Assembly (NCBI RefSeq): GCF_000283155.1
Contig: NW_004454193.1
Location: forward strand, 4,789,650-4,853,649
DNA: 64,000 nucleotides
Source of the DNA: Ceratotherium simum simum
Taxonomy: Eukaryota > Chordata > Mammalia > Perissodactyla > Rhinocerotidae
Direction of reading: 5' to 3'
This document shows, in pieces, positions 1-12,515 of the stretch. Under the pieces are notes generated by a model, which was not told the DNA's origin, did not search any database, and worked only from the letters and a program-made list of their open reading frames with translations. The translations under genes and the position numbers were made by a program. Each line of letters starts with the position of its first letter. Within the stretch, counting starts at the first letter, position 1.

Positions 1-2349
1 GACACTACAGAGTGGAAAAGACCTTCCGGGCAGGTGGCGTTTGAGCACATTTCCCGCCCTTGTCCTGCACTGACCTCGGCTCAAGTCAAAACTCACAGGA
101 ACGCAGGACTTGGACGATCAGGGCTGTGGCAACTTTCAGTCCGGGGGGCCCCCCTCACTGATGCCGGGGTTCCCAGACTCCATAAAGTGAGATTGGGGTT
201 GAGCTTGGGGTGGTGAGCGGGGTGGCACAGGTGTTTCTTTGCTTTGTTGTCTTTGGTAGAGGGAGAAAGACCCCCGGGATTTGTTCCGTTTGGTGGTGGT
301 GCTTCCCCTTTGCATCCTCAAGTTAATGGAGAAAAGCCGTAAAATGCAGTCTACCCAGCTAGTTATGTTTCCCCTGTAAATACACATGTAAATTACTCTA
401 GCACAGAGAGTTTAATGGCTGAGTAAACGTTTGACTTGCAGTAAGAGTTCAGAATTGAGGTCTTCAGGTCTTTTTGCATCATTAGAAAACACGTACTTGC
501 ACATGACAAGTTAAGGGGCCACAGAAGCAAAGACAGACAAGATCATTCGCATACGATGAGGGTCACAGGGTGGGGAGCTGGAAAATTCAGCGCCTGCCTT
601 CAAGGCTCATGAGCCTTTTGATATGGGGATTAGAATTAGCTGCAGAAGCAGCCTGCGGTAGGGAGATTTTATGGGAAAGATTCTTTGGGTGGAAGGAAAG
701 ATCGAATCTGTGGAAGCAAATCCTGTTCTCTGGCAAAGTGGGGCGAGAGATTTTGAGAGTGTAAAGAAAGGAGAAAGAAGAGACTTAAGGCTGTTTGGTG
801 TGTGGGGACTGGGGGAGAAAGGAGGGCGGAGAGAGAGCTGGAGGAATGACTAGTGAGAAGTCTTGCTGTGGATAAGGCTGGAATCTCTTTGGGCGTTTCC
901 CCAGAAACTCCAATAAAGATTTTGCTTTCTCCTCGATTACTCTCAGTTGTTGCACATGACACTGACTGGCTGTGATACTGATGGAAGCCCGGGGCCTGAG
1001 GTGGTCCAGATCTGTCTGGGTCACTGAAGCTGTGATGGCGCATCCTTCAGGGAGAAGAGGGAGAAGAGCAGAGTGCATCCCTGGGAGACTTGGGAGCCCA
1101 GTTTTCACCAAGAAAGGAACTGTGGCCTTTGGTTGGAAACCTAGACTCGTCTTTCCTTTTTGACAAGGAGCAAGTCATGGGGTGGCTGCCTCTGGTCCAC
1201 CTCCTGGCACTTGGATCCAGGACCATCCAGCGCATTCCCAGCAACACGTGGAGAACCAGCGCTGCAGGGACCCACCGGCCTGCTGGCGCTGGTTTTCCCA
1301 GCCTTGCACTAAGAGCTGCCTGGATTTAGCCTGCTGTGCTGGGCCGTGGGGCGCTGTGCAGGCGGGGAGGGCGGGAGTGAAGCAATGAAAGACGAAGACA
1401 TGTCAGCAAGTCCTCCATCCCCCGTCCTGGAGCCTTGGCGGGCCAGCCAGCGCTTCCTGGCATTTGGTTCTGAAGTAGGTAAGGCCAGCTGGCTCCGGAG
1501 AGTTCTGTAAAGCTTATGTCAGCCTGTGTCTTGGGGCCTTGTTTGCTGCCTGGGAGGTGATGGTGCTGGCTGGCTGAGTCCCAGCTGTTCCTTTGGGGGC
1601 CCACGTGGAGGCTCTGGACTCTGACAGGATCTTTCCAGCCAGTAAAGGATGGCGGACAGGAAGGTAGGGCCGGGGATGGAACACGGGGTGGGTCTAACAG
1701 CCAGAACTGGTCTCGGGGGCTTAAGCAAGTTGTCATCCCTTGAAGGAAAGAATTCTCACTGACCTGGAGGACAGACTGGGAGTGTTCCTTCTCTCCCTCC
1801 TACTGTGAAGTATTCGGCATGAACCTAGGCCTCCCTCAGGGGGTTCTTCCATCTGCGGTGTGAGCCACGCTTTGAAAAGGCATTCTTGACCCAGTACACC
1901 CACGAAGCCTTCTTCTCTGGAAGGAAAAAAGTGCTCTAAAGCCCGAGTTTTATGCAAACACTTAAGAAGGCCGTCTTTCTGCCTCTTTGCATTATTATCA
2001 CTCAGACACACGCCATTCCAGGCCCGGCCTGGGGGAGGGCGTCAGGGGTTTGTCTCTGAAGCCAGGGATCTGTTTCAAGTGATTTGTGTGCACACTCGAC
2101 TCCACTGCTCAGGCCCGAAAGGTCACTTACTCTTGAAAACTTCAAGTTTTCCTTCTTTGAAGCAAAGGGATCTCTTCCCAGGTGTCTCTCAGGCCCTTTA
2201 GTGCTGCTGGGAATGAAAAGATCCAGTGCCACCAAGAAGGAATCCATGAGCATCCTTAGCGTGGTGTCTCAGGCACGCTAAGACGACCAGCTGCTCCGTG
2301 TGCCTTCTCCACCCTGAAAAAGAAACTCCCTACGGGCCAGGAGGGAAAA
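1..2349. other. Intergenic, relatively GC-rich, no gene recognised
   Basis: Mixed-composition DNA with many overlapping short open frames on both strands. None carries a recognisable domain or an obvious coding pattern. I see no repeat family that I can name here. Such low repeat density next to L1-rich DNA could hold regulatory sequence, but nothing specific can be supported by eye. Confidence 0.5.
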
Positions 2350-2600
2350 GAGGGGCTGACGTCCACTGAGCGCTCATCGTGTGCCTGGCACTCTCCTAAG
2401 TGCCGAGTGTGGGGTAGCTCATTTAACCACCATCGTAAGAACTCCTTGAGGTAGTACTATTTATGAACCTCGTTCTGCGGAGGAGGAAATGGAGGCCTGT
2501 AGAGACCACGAAACATGCACAGGGTCGTGCCGCCAGGGAGCAGAGGGAGGTGGGATTTGAACCCAGGCTCTTCTGGCTTCTCTCCCCTCCTGCACAAACT
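2350..2600 (-). repeat. MIR SINE
   Basis: The plus strand reads as a reverse MIR: TGTGCCTGGCACTCTCCTAAG, a GCTCATTTAACCACCATCG segment, then GTGGGATTTGAACCCAGGCT at the tRNA-like end. This ancient tRNA-derived SINE is shared by all placental mammals. Boundaries are approximate. Confidence 0.75.
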
Positions 2601-3376
2601 CAGGGGCTTGGGTTTTGTGCTGCAGAGTGGGGAGCTAAGCATCTTCTGAGGCAGAGTCTTGGAGTGGCCAGCAGGGAGCTGGGGCACAAGCAGTACTCAG
2701 GGAGGAGGGGGCAGAACGAGATTCTTCCTGGAAGCCCCTTCGGGCTCTGGAACGGAAGAACTCTGAGAATGAGCAGCATCCCAGCTTATGCCTGTTTGTC
2801 GTTTCCCACTCCATTAGCCTTCATTCCCTGGGCCCCCGCTGGCCCGCCCTGAGCAATGACGGATGTGGCAGCTTCGAGCATCTTCATCCAGCGTTTGCTC
2901 CATGCCAGTCCAGCTCTCAGAGCTGAGGACAGAGAGGAAAAAGACACCGCCCTTACTACTGGTGACTCTAGGACCTGTGCACAGGCGATTAAATCCTATA
3001 TATGATGGGGAGGGGAAAAAAAGATTGGTATAAAAGTTGCTCAGTTGCATCTAGTTGGCCTCTTGGCAGAATTCCACACAGAGGGAAAAAGCTTCTTGTA
3101 CCTGGAGAGACCTCTTGAACGGACCTGCTTGACCCAAAAAGGCGTATGCCCCGTGGGCATGACCTTGATGAAGAAGTTTAGACAGAGAAGAGTTCATTGT
3201 GCGTCACAGCAAAGAGAAAGGACTGTTGGAGTTATCTGCTGAAGCCTGGAGGAGTCTGGGGTCCTGGAAAAACAGGTGGGAGTGAAGAGCCCCCCCCCCA
3301 GTATTGTCTTATGTTGCTAAGACCTGTGGAGGGTCTGAGGCAGGTGATAGCTCAGGGCTGGGACCGGGTGCCATGG

Positions 3377-3760
3377 GTGAGGCCCTTGCCTCGGGCACAT
3401 TTCAGGGTGGACCCCAAGACTCAGGGGTCAAGATAAATCATATTTTAATGCAACATTAAAAACAATAAAAATAAATACAAAAATCTGTGATGAACAAAAC
3501 AACAACATATTAAATAAAGACAGGGTCAGTAGTGCTGGTTTTTCCTTTCCCTTCAGGCAAGCTCCCCTCAGGCTCCAAAATGGCTGAGCGATGCATTATT
3601 ATGGGTCCAGTCTTTATTTAAAATGTGGGTAATTTATTCATCATGGATTTTTGCATTAATTTTGATTTTTAAAATATTGCATTAAAATATGATTTATCTT
3701 GATGGCTGAGTTTTTGGCCCACCCTGAAATGTGGCGCCCCAGGCGAATGCCTCACTCGCC
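3377..3760. repeat. Long foldback inverted repeat
   Basis: The left arm (about 3377-3524) and right arm (about 3607-3760) are inverted copies separated by about 80 bases. The core is a perfect 26-base match: 3428-3453 against 3677-3702, centred on GATAAATCATATTTTAATGC. Similarity extends outward through ACATTTCAGGGTGG and GTGAGGC, and inward to TAAATAAAGAC, with scattered differences. It could be a foldback DNA transposon or two opposed copies of a repeat. I cannot name the family. Confidence 0.8.
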
Positions 3761-3919
3761 CTGGCCCCGCCGGGGGGCTGGAGACATTTTATTGGGCTGT
3801 GAAGAAAACAGTCATCCCCGAGCCTGTGGGTCCATGGGGAACGGCCGCCACCAGGGTGATGGGCGCCCTTGCAGAATACCTTCAGTGACCCCGGTTCACC
3901 AGTGACAAACGTCTCTCCT

Positions 3920-4335
3920 CCAGCCCGTCAGTATCATCAAATGACAAAAACAAAACGATTTAATAATGAGTTTACTCGAGAGAAAACAATCCATGGGTTG
4001 GGGGAGGACAGGGCCTCGCAGGGATTTTGGGCAGCAGCCAGTTTTGCAGAGTGGCGCAAGCAGCGCTGTGGGAACAGGGTGTGACTGGCTGTGAGGCCCG
4101 GGGCTTCCTTATAAGGCGAGCGGGTCCTATTTTTTAGGGTCAGGTAACCGAGCTACAGCTGAGCCGGCGGGCTGTGATTGGCGTATGTCAGGGTTCCTGT
4201 GAGTGTGGGCTGACTTTGGTTTAGGTTTGTGACGTGAGCCGGGCCACTGGGGGCGGGCTCTGTTTAGTGGGTTCCAATATAGGAATTGCCTTTCTCAGTG
4301 CCCCCACTGGGACAAGCCCATGTTCACACATCACT
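3920..4335 (-). mobile_element. Possible solitary LTR
   Basis: Read on the minus strand this GC-rich block has a promoter-like order: a GCCAATCACAGCC CCAAT box near 4180, a CGCCTTATAAGG TATA-like site near 4112-4123, and an AT-rich GAGTAAACTCATTATTAAAT near 3959-3978 where an LTR polyadenylation signal would sit. This is the U3-R-U5 layout of a retroviral LTR, but I cannot name the family or find sharp ends. Part of it could instead be unique promoter-like DNA. Confidence 0.35.
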
Positions 4336-5090
4336 GCAGGCGGCAATGCTGGGGCCTCCTCAGGCACAGATGGTGGGCACAGAGCCAAGGTGCTCCCTGG
4401 TCCAAGAGGGTAGCGTTTGTGGGGGTGGTGGGTTGATTTGATTTTGTCTCAATGGGCACTTTCTTTGGATCTCTTTCTCTGACTTCATGCACATTTCAAA
4501 ACAACATTCTTTTATGAACAAGCACCAGGACATCAAATACTTCCACATCCTATGCTAGGAGTGCTTCAGGCCATGTTGTTCTTTTTCTTTTAAACAGTTC
4601 CGTGTAAAATCAGATGTTAACTCTCTCTGAATAAACCCAGGTGGAAAGGTTTTTTTTTTTCCCTTAATAACACCAATGACAATCACAACAGGTAGAAAGA
4701 ATATGTGCCCCTTAAGGTACAGAGAGCACAATAGCTTAGAAGGAAAACACTAAGTTGTTACATATGTAACAAACAATTCTTATTTATTGATGGTGAGAAA
4801 AAGGAACAACAAAGCTTGGAGGGAAAGTACAGCAGGAAATACATCAGCAGGAAGAATGATTTATGTCTTTGAATGGGGCCTATTTCTTTTATAAATGGAT
4901 TTTGTTTTGCATCTTCATCAACACGGGCTCGGCCTCATTTTTTAATTATTAAAGCTGGTGTTGGGTCCATCCTTTATTGCAGCTTTTTGAAACCTCTCTT
5001 CAGCTGGCAAACCATGAAATAGTATTTCCAGGATTTCTGACTCAAGTGATGTGTATGTACTCTGAATTCTGAAATTATAAAATGCTAGAG
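4336..5090. other. Intergenic, nothing recognised
   Basis: AT-rich DNA with short homopolymer runs. No gene, RNA or repeat can be named here. Confidence 0.5.
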
Positions 5091-5285
5091 GGGGCCAGCC
5101 TGATGGTGGTAGTGGTTAGGTTTGTGTGCTCCACTTTGGTGGCCTGGGATTCTCAGGTTCGGATCCCGGGCGCAGACCAACGCACCACTCATCAAGCCAT
5201 GATGTGGCGGCGTCCCATATACAAAATGGAGGAAGATGGGCACAGATGTTACCTCAGAGCCAGTCTTCCTCATTAAAAAAGAAAA
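5091..5285 (+). mobile_element. ERE-type SINE (short CATGATGTGGCGGCG subtype)
   Basis: It starts GGGGCCAGCCTGATGG and carries a B box at GGTTCGGATCCCGGGCG. The body runs through GGCGTCCCATATAC to an A-rich tail. It is rather diverged from other copies, so probably an older insertion. The following 150 bases resemble a worn older repeat (TAGTCCAACACTG, then TTTTACCATGAGGGGAAGG). Confidence 0.85.
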
Positions 5286-5599
5286 TGCTAGGGCTGGACA
5301 GGATCTTGGAAGTTGACTAGTCCAACACTGTAGTCCCCACCTTGCCACCCCTGCACCCTCTCTGTTTTACCATGAGGGGAAGGAAATTCAGGCAGGATCA
5401 CACAGTTGGCTCGTGGTGGGAATGGATCACTTTTAAAGACATGCTTTGTAAGGAGATTCAAGACCTAGAATTTTAGACTTGGTTTCTTTATTTTTTTCCT
5501 AAAGTGCTACAGGAAAAACCACCTTATTAATTGATACTGAGTATGGTATAGGTGGCTTTGACAATAACTCATAAAATCCCAGGAGCGCTCAAGTCTTTG

Positions 5600-6960
5600 T
5601 TTCCCTCAAAAGATTGCCCGTGGTGTTATTTGGTCATAACTCTTTTACATTATTAATGGCAGGTTGAATGGGGAGTTTCTATCCAGTATTGTTTCCCTTC
5701 AGCCTGAAGAGCTTCCTTTAGGATTCTTTGTAATGCAGGTCTGCTGGTGACAAATTCTCTTACCTTTTAGTTATAGGAAATGTTTTCATTTTGCCTCATT
5801 CTTGAAGGATATTTTTGTTGGACATAGAATTACGAGTTGATGATTTTTTTCTCTCAGCATTTTAAAGATATAGTTCCACTGTTTTCTGGCCTCTATTTTT
5901 TCTAATGATAAGCCAGAGGTCATTTGTAGCATTGTCCCTCTATATGTACTATAACATTTATCTTTGCTCAAGATTTTCTCTGCATCTTTATTTTTCAGCA
6001 GTTTTACTATGATATTCCATTACTTTGTAATGTTTTGTTTTGGTTTCTTCAAATATTTTTTCAGTTTTGTCTCTCCTCTCATTTTAGGATTCCAATTACA
6101 TGTATACTAGACTTTTTCATATTTTCCCACAGATTACTGAGGCTCTGTAACTTTTGAAGTCTTTTTTTCTCTGTGCTCCTTAGTTTCTATTGATACATTT
6201 TTAATCTCACTAGGTCTTTTGTTATCTGCAGTCAACTGTGCATTTTTTATTTCAGATTTTAATTTTTGGTTCTAGAATTTTCACTTGATTCTTTTTAATG
6301 GTTTCTGTCTCTCTGCTCAGATTTCCTATTTGTTCATTTATTACAAGCATATTTTTCTTTACATTATTGAGCACAGTTGTAATATCTGCTTTAAAATCCT
6401 ATTTGTCAGTCCCAACATCTGGGTCATCTTGGGATTAGTGTCTCCATTGGTTACTTTCTCTCTTGAATATGGATCACGTTTTCCTGTGTCTTTGTATGTC
6501 TAGTAATTTTGGATAATATCCTGGATATTATTAGTGAAATGTTGTAAAGACTCTGGATTCATTATATTCCTCTGAAGGTTCTTGATTTTTTTTGTTTGTC
6601 TACTTACTGAGCAGTTAATTTAGGTGAATTCAAACCCCAAACTTTATCTCTTCTGTGGCAGGCAGCAAGTGAAATCTCAGTTCAGTTCTTTTATTCTCAG
6701 TTGGACTGCTCAAAATCTGCCCCATGAGGGTATAGATCAGGGACAGCCAGAGATTTGAGTAGAGTTTATACACTGAATTTAGGGCTCCCTCTCTGTGCAT
6801 CTCTTCTTTTCATGATGTTCCTCCCACCACCCCACCCCTGCCTTCCAACTGCTGTGGTCATCCTAAACTCCTCTGATTATTCATGCCTCTTAGACTGAGG
6901 GTTTCTGAGTTTTAGCCACCTTCATGATGGCTGACTAAGGTCTGTCTTCAGGCAAAAAGC
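5600..6960 (-). mobile_element. Old L1 (L1M-type) fragment
   Basis: The plus strand contains phrases typical of reverse-oriented old L1: TTGTAATGCAGGTCTGCTGG, TTCTTGAAGGATATTTTTGT and AGCATTTTAAAGATATAG. There is no intact reading frame. Boundaries are approximate. Confidence 0.65.
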
Positions 6961-7006
6961 TGTGTGTGTGTGTGTGTGTGTGTGTGCGAGAGAGAGAGAG
7001 AAAGAG
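6959..7006. repeat. TG/AG microsatellite
   Basis: About thirteen TG units followed by a GA run. A compound dinucleotide repeat, likely polymorphic. Confidence 0.9.
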
Positions 7007-7009
7007 ATG

Positions 7010-8035
7010 TTTCTCTAGAGAAAGCCTGCTTTGAGGCTTTCTCCAGTGCATTCAGATATTTGGGTTTTTTTAAATATTTTATCCAGAGGTTTTAGTTGTT
7101 ATTCTGCCATTACCGTAAGTAAAATCCTCTTTTTACCTTTTAAGAAGATAAAATCTGATAAATGTTCACAGCTCTTTATCCTTCCTTTTCATAATGATCT
7201 TCTCCATGTGTCTTCCATTACAACTGCGTCCCTTCAAAATACCCACTCTGAATCATTCAATTCAGAGGGAGAAATCTGTCCTTGAGAACCTCTCTGTGTG
7301 AATCACAATGGATCTTCCATCAGCTCTGGATCTCTCCTCTGCAAAGGACAGGGCACTGCTAGGTTTGCTGGCTAATGTCTCCCAGATCTGAATACATTTT
7401 TTTAACACAGTCTCTGGTCCTGCAACATGTTTCCTCTTATTTATCTAATACAAGTAACTTCCTGACTTTCAAAGTTAGGTTCACTCTAGAATAACTGGGT
7501 CGGGTGACAGTGACCCTGAAACCTTACCACTTTCTGACTTTGGAGATAAATAATGGAAAACGGAAATAAAAGAATCACAACTTCAAGGTGCAGGTGATTT
7601 TAGAACCGTCTAGTCCAATATGCTCATATTCAGGTTAAGGTGAAAGAAGCAAGGAAGTTGGCCCTCATTATGGACATATGGTCAGTTAGTAGCAGAACCA
7701 GTCAACCTCATTCAGTGGACTCAGCTGTCTCTAACTCTTTTTGTATAGTTTGAAGCTATATTTTTCTACTGTCACCCAAGCATCTTATATGAAAGAGCTT
7801 CTTAATATCTAAACAGCTCCAGGGCTTCAAAGAGGGAGGAATGTGAGGAAAAAATGTAAGGCTCTTCCGTCCTTTTTTTTTTTTCTAAATAGATTTCATT
7901 TTTTAGAGCAGTTTTGGGTTCATAGCAAAATTGACTGGAAAGTACAGAGAGGACATAAATCTCTTCCCTTCCCCGTGTCATCCCTCCCTTTGCCCACCCA
8001 CAGTCTCCCCCCCCCCCCCCAGCAATATTCAGCAC
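7010..8035. other. Intergenic, mostly unresolved
   Basis: AT-rich DNA probably continuing old L1 material. A tract near 7590-7720 (ACCGTCTAGTCCAATATGC) resembles a diverged short repeat. No gene is supported. Confidence 0.4.
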
Positions 8036-8039
8036 CAGA

Positions 8040-9120
8040 CTGGTACATTTGTTACAAGTGGTGAACCTATATTGACACATTAGTATCACCCAAATCCTTA
8101 GTTTACATTAGGGTTCACTCTTGGTGTTGTACATTCTATGGGTTTGGACAAATGTATAAGGATATGCATCCACTATTATAGCATAACATAGAACAGTGTC
8201 CCTGCCCTAACAATCCTTTGTGCTCCACCTGTTCATCCCTCCCTCCCCCTAACCCCTGGCAACTGCTGATCTTTTTACTGTCTCCATAGTTTGCCTTTTC
8301 CAGAATGTCATATAGTTGGAATTATGCAGTATGTAGCCTTTTCAAACTGGCTTCTTTCACTTAGTAACATGCATTTAAGTTTCCTCCATTTCTTTTCACG
8401 GCTCATTTCTTTTTAGTGCTGAATAATATTCCATTGTCTGAATGTACCAGTTTATTTATCCATTCACCTATTGATGGACATCTTGGTTGCTCCACGTTTT
8501 GGCATTTATGAATAAAGCTGCTCTAAACTTCCTTATGCAGGTTTTTGTGTGGACGTAAGTTTTCAGCTCATTTGGGTTAATACCAAGGAGCAAGATTGCT
8601 GGATCGTATGGTAAGAATATGTTTAGCTTCGTAGAAAACTGCCAAACTGTCTTCCAAAGTGGCTGTACCATTTTACATTCCCATCAGGAATCTTTGAGAG
8701 TTGCTGTTGTGCCACATTCTCAATAGCGTTGGGTGTTATCAGTGTTCCAGATTTTGGCCATCTAATACGTAGTTAGTGGTATCTCATTGTTGTTTTAATT
8801 TGTAATTCCCTAATGACATATGATGTTAAGCATCTTTTCATGTGCTTATTTTCCATCTGTATATCTTCTTTGGTGAGGTGTCCAGATCCTTGGCCCATTT
8901 TTTAATTTAGTTGTTTATTTCCTCATTGTTGAGTTTTAAGAGTTCTTTGTATATTTTGGATAACAGTCTTTTATCAGATGTCTCTTTTGCAAATATTTTC
9001 TCCCAGTCTGGTTTATCTTTTCATTCTCTTGACAGTGTCTTTGCAGAGCCGAAGTTTTAAATTTTAATGAAGTCCAGCTTATCAATTATTTCTTTCATGG
9101 ATCATGCCTTTGATGTTGTA
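8040..9120 (-). mobile_element. L1 3'-region fragment
   Basis: The plus strand reads the reverse of an L1M 3' region: TAATATTCCATTGTCTGAAT, ATTGATGGACATCTTGGTTG, AAGTGGCTGTACCATTTTAC, then TCTTTTCATGTGCTTATT. Stops in all frames show that it is dead. Confidence 0.85.
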
Positions 9121-9870
9121 TAGTTGATTTTAATAACAAAAACAATGACAATAACATGACTAATCCAAAGTGGGATGTTAATTGCCATAAAAGCAATCAT
9201 TTGGTATCAACTAAAGCTTGATGGTAACGTTTTATTTGGCATTTGAGGATCCTTCCATGCAAACCATTCTCGTGGACGTGTCATATGAAATCATAAATAT
9301 TTACAATTGCTTCATCACTGTAGCTATTTCAAGTGAAATGTTTGCAGTAGAAACAGGCCGGGCTGCCTGTGTCAGCCCTGACTCGGGAGTAGCAGGCAGC
9401 AACCACGCCCCAAGCTGCTGCTCTTCACAGGTTGCTTGATCTCACAGCCACGTGTTACCAACAGAGGTGTTTTTCCATTCCCTGGGAAGCTTGTAATGGC
9501 GTTCCATGGAAGAATGCCTTCCTTCACTGTTCCCAGTAGCAGAGACCACAGCTGCTAACGACTATACTCCACAGACAGGTTAAACGTCAGGATTTGTGGT
9601 AGGAGTTGCTGTGTCAAGGCAAGAGATAACAATGATAGTAACAAGACAGTCACATTCCAAGGAGCTGGACTCCAATGAAATATATGTCGGGGAAACCTCT
9701 GAGAAAACAGATTGGCAGTCCTGGTCTAAGAGACACCATAGCCTGTGTGTTTATCAGCCAGTGAGCTCAGATGGATAGATAACTCAAGAAGGACTCAAAG
9801 GAAAGGGGGACTTCTTAAAGGTGATGTTAGGAAATGACATAGCATCACTTCCACTGTATTCTCTTGGTCA
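9121..9870. other. Intergenic, nothing recognised
   Basis: No repeat family, RNA gene or coding region can be named. The short open frames here lack homology. Confidence 0.5.
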
Positions 9871-9876
9871 AAGCAG

Positions 9877-11530
9877 TCACGGGCACAGCCCAGATTCAAG
9901 AGGGAGAAAACAGTAGATCCCACCTCTCCACAGAGGGAGTTTGTGCCCATCATTAATGTACCATCTATAGTAATTTCTTTTTATTTTTTTTCCGTCTATT
10001 AGTCCTTTGACATGAGGAGCCCAAAATGATGGTACACTAATTATGGCTTCAGTGGAAGTCTTACTGTGTTCCCTTAGGTGAAATGATTCCCCTCTTAGGA
10101 ACCAGGACCTCATGGAACTAAGATTGTGGGGATGGGAAGCACGTACTCTGCAAGTGGGTTACTCGGAGTGGTGGTGAAGGGCACTCTTACTTCTAACTTT
10201 AGGCTTCTGGACCCACATATTTTAGCTATTGGACACAAAGTGCCAGACCAGCTATAGATTCAGTTCACAAATTGCATCCTGGAGGACAGCACCTCAACTT
10301 GCCCAGTTGTCTCTGAGCAGGCTCTTCAGCTGAGCCTGTAACAGGCCATTCCATCGTTCTCTTTGGATGGCTCCTCCTGGGCACTGCAGTATTTGGTAGA
10401 AGCAGTCATCTCTCCTCTTGCATATAGGGGTCCCTTGATCTGAGGCAATGTTATGTGGAATCTCATTTGGTAAATCAGATATTCTGTTATCCCTTGATGA
10501 TGGTACTAGTAGAGGCATTGTGGACAGGGAAGGCAAACACATATCCAGAAGAGGTATTGATTCCAGTAAGAACAAATTACTGCCTTCTCCAAAGCAGAAG
10601 GAGTCCAATGTAATCAACTTGCCATCAATGGCTGGCCAGTCTCCTTGAGGGATGGTACCGTATTGAGGGCTCAGTGTTAGTCTGTGCTGTGGGCAGGCTG
10701 AGCATTCAGCAGTGCAATAGCCAGGACCAACCTTGGCGAGAGGGAGTCCATCATATTGGGCCCACGCGTGGCCTTCATCCTTGCCCTTTGGGCCATCCTT
10801 AAGGGAGGCTGTAGTGTGGCAGCAATCCATTTTCAGCTCACACCAACAAATTGGGTGTACTGATCCATAAGCCAAGCTGGAGATTTTTCTTCTTCTGATC
10901 TCTAGTTGTAGTGAACATCCTTCCTGTCCCATGAGACCACTGGTGTGAGCTGAGGAAGAGGCACTGGTGTACCCCAGTCAGATGGAATGGGAGTTTGGCC
11001 CATCTGGTTGTGGGTCTTACCCACGCTCTCTGGATTGCTCTCTGGATAAGGGCTCTTGGGCCTGATCCCAAATGTACCATTTCTATCAAGCAATAGATTG
11101 CTGTAGCATGTGTACTGGCCAGGCAAACTCCTCCTCTCCTTTTTGGAGAAGGTGCAGAGCAGAAAGCAAAGAATACAGTTTGCACCTGGGGCAAGATGCT
11201 GTTAGAGTGAAGTGAGTTGAAGCTGTCACAGAACTGGCCACCAAAGCCACAGCTGGAATCAGAGATGTGACAGAGGGGACACGAGGCAGGGCCCCGGAGG
11301 CATCCAAAATGCACCCCATCTGCTTCAGTTCCATTATCCCAAACTGATTTAGACTCTCTGGCCCTGACTCTGGCAGTTTTTGGAGAAAACACAATGATCA
11401 GACAGAGAAAGCAGAACATGAGACCGTGGAGGCTCTCAAGCCATTGAGAAACCACGTGACATCCATTATTCGTCCCTCTGTTAAAACACTTCATGTCAAT
11501 TTTTACTTTGTTGTTTCTGGCTCCCAACTT
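9877..11530 (-). pseudogene. Broken ERVL-like endogenous retrovirus pol remnant
   Basis: On the minus strand the longest open piece (10294-10932, 212 codons) has blocks that I associate with the integrase end of class III (ERVL) pol: LTLSPQYGTIPQGDWPA, then NIASDQGTP, then a GGAIQRERWNGLLQAQL-like block near the C-terminus. Homology is interrupted between these blocks, where the frame drifts, so frameshifts are likely. A further minus-strand piece at 9877-10113 lies where the post-integrase part of such a pol would be. Upstream, 10.9-11.5 kb holds more degraded sequence that I cannot align. No start codon context, LTR pair or intact protein is present. It is an old, non-functional copy. Confidence 0.65.
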
Positions 11531-12029
11531 TCAAGGCTTTTCTTTCTATATATATGCCCAATTTTATCCCCTTCTGTATTTCTGTGAGATGATTTTGGAG
11601 CTCCCAAGTGTACTCTGCCGTTCCTACTGAATTTTTTAAAATTGAGAAATCTGTTCTATTTACCGTACATCATTATACTTACCAATATAAACCCGAGGAC
11701 ATTCAGCGGGTTCCTCATTTTTAAAAAACGGATAATAACTCAATCAAAGTTACCAAGAGGTAAGCTATATATCCTTCAGTGTTTCTCAATGTATACTAGA
11801 ATGTGTCCCAGTTTCTTGGCTTAGTTTCTGAGTCCTTAGTTGTTGTTTTAATTAACGCATCACTATTTCACTCCCACCCACCCCCTGCCCTGTTTTCTCC
11901 CTCCACCCTTCCAAATCATTGCTAGCACTCTGACGTGCATCCTTCCATACATTTCTCCCTGCTCACACCACCACCTTTCATTTATACATGTACATGGTGT
12001 CAGACTGTGTTCCCATTCTTCCTCGCTAG

Positions 12030-12515
12030 TAGAATCCTGATTTTATTTGCCATGCATCGTGCTTAGCCCTGGCAATAAGGATAATCCTTTCCTCGTATGT
12101 CCTAGCTTACCTTGAGGCTAGAGGTAGCCATGTTACCCCATTTTGGCCAAGGAGAAGTTAGTATAAGTTAGCTGGGTGGGGCTTCCAGGAAAACTTTTGC
12201 TGACTCATTTATAATATAGGGTCTTTTGCCCTTTGCTCTTCTTCCTGCCTGGAATGCACATATGATATCTGTAGATACTGCAGCCATCTTGTGGCCGTGC
12301 AGTGATAAACCAGCACATTAAAGATGGTGGGGTAGACATACAGAAGGGATCTGGGTCTTTCAGGGCCATGCTGAGCTGCCGAACCAATGCCAGAAACTGT
12401 CTACATTCAGACTATCACTCATGGACGAAAAATAAACCCCTATTTGTTTAAATCACTGCTGGTTTGGTTTATTGTTATCTTGCATCCAAAGGCATTTATG
12501 ACTGATACAAGTTGC
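12030..12515 (+). mobile_element. Old LTR (MaLR/ERVL-type)
   Basis: The block contains CTTCTTCCTGCCTGGAATGC, GCAGCCATCTTGTGGCC, GAAAAATAAACCCCTATTTG and a terminal GGCATTTATGACTGATACA. That order and the AATAAA followed by ACTGATACA ending match a family of mammalian LTRs. The exact family is not assigned. The stretch before it (11.53-12.03 kb) is AT-rich and unresolved. Confidence 0.55.

Noticed and set aside
669..1736. Dense overlapping open frames in the first 2 kb as a possible gene
   Set aside because: Moderate GC content lengthens chance frames on both strands; no domain, splice pattern or coding periodicity is visible.
10294..10932. A 212-codon minus-strand open frame as a possible host gene
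   Set aside because: Its recognisable blocks are retroviral integrase-like and interrupted by drifted sequence, with no exon structure; treated as a dead ERV remnant.
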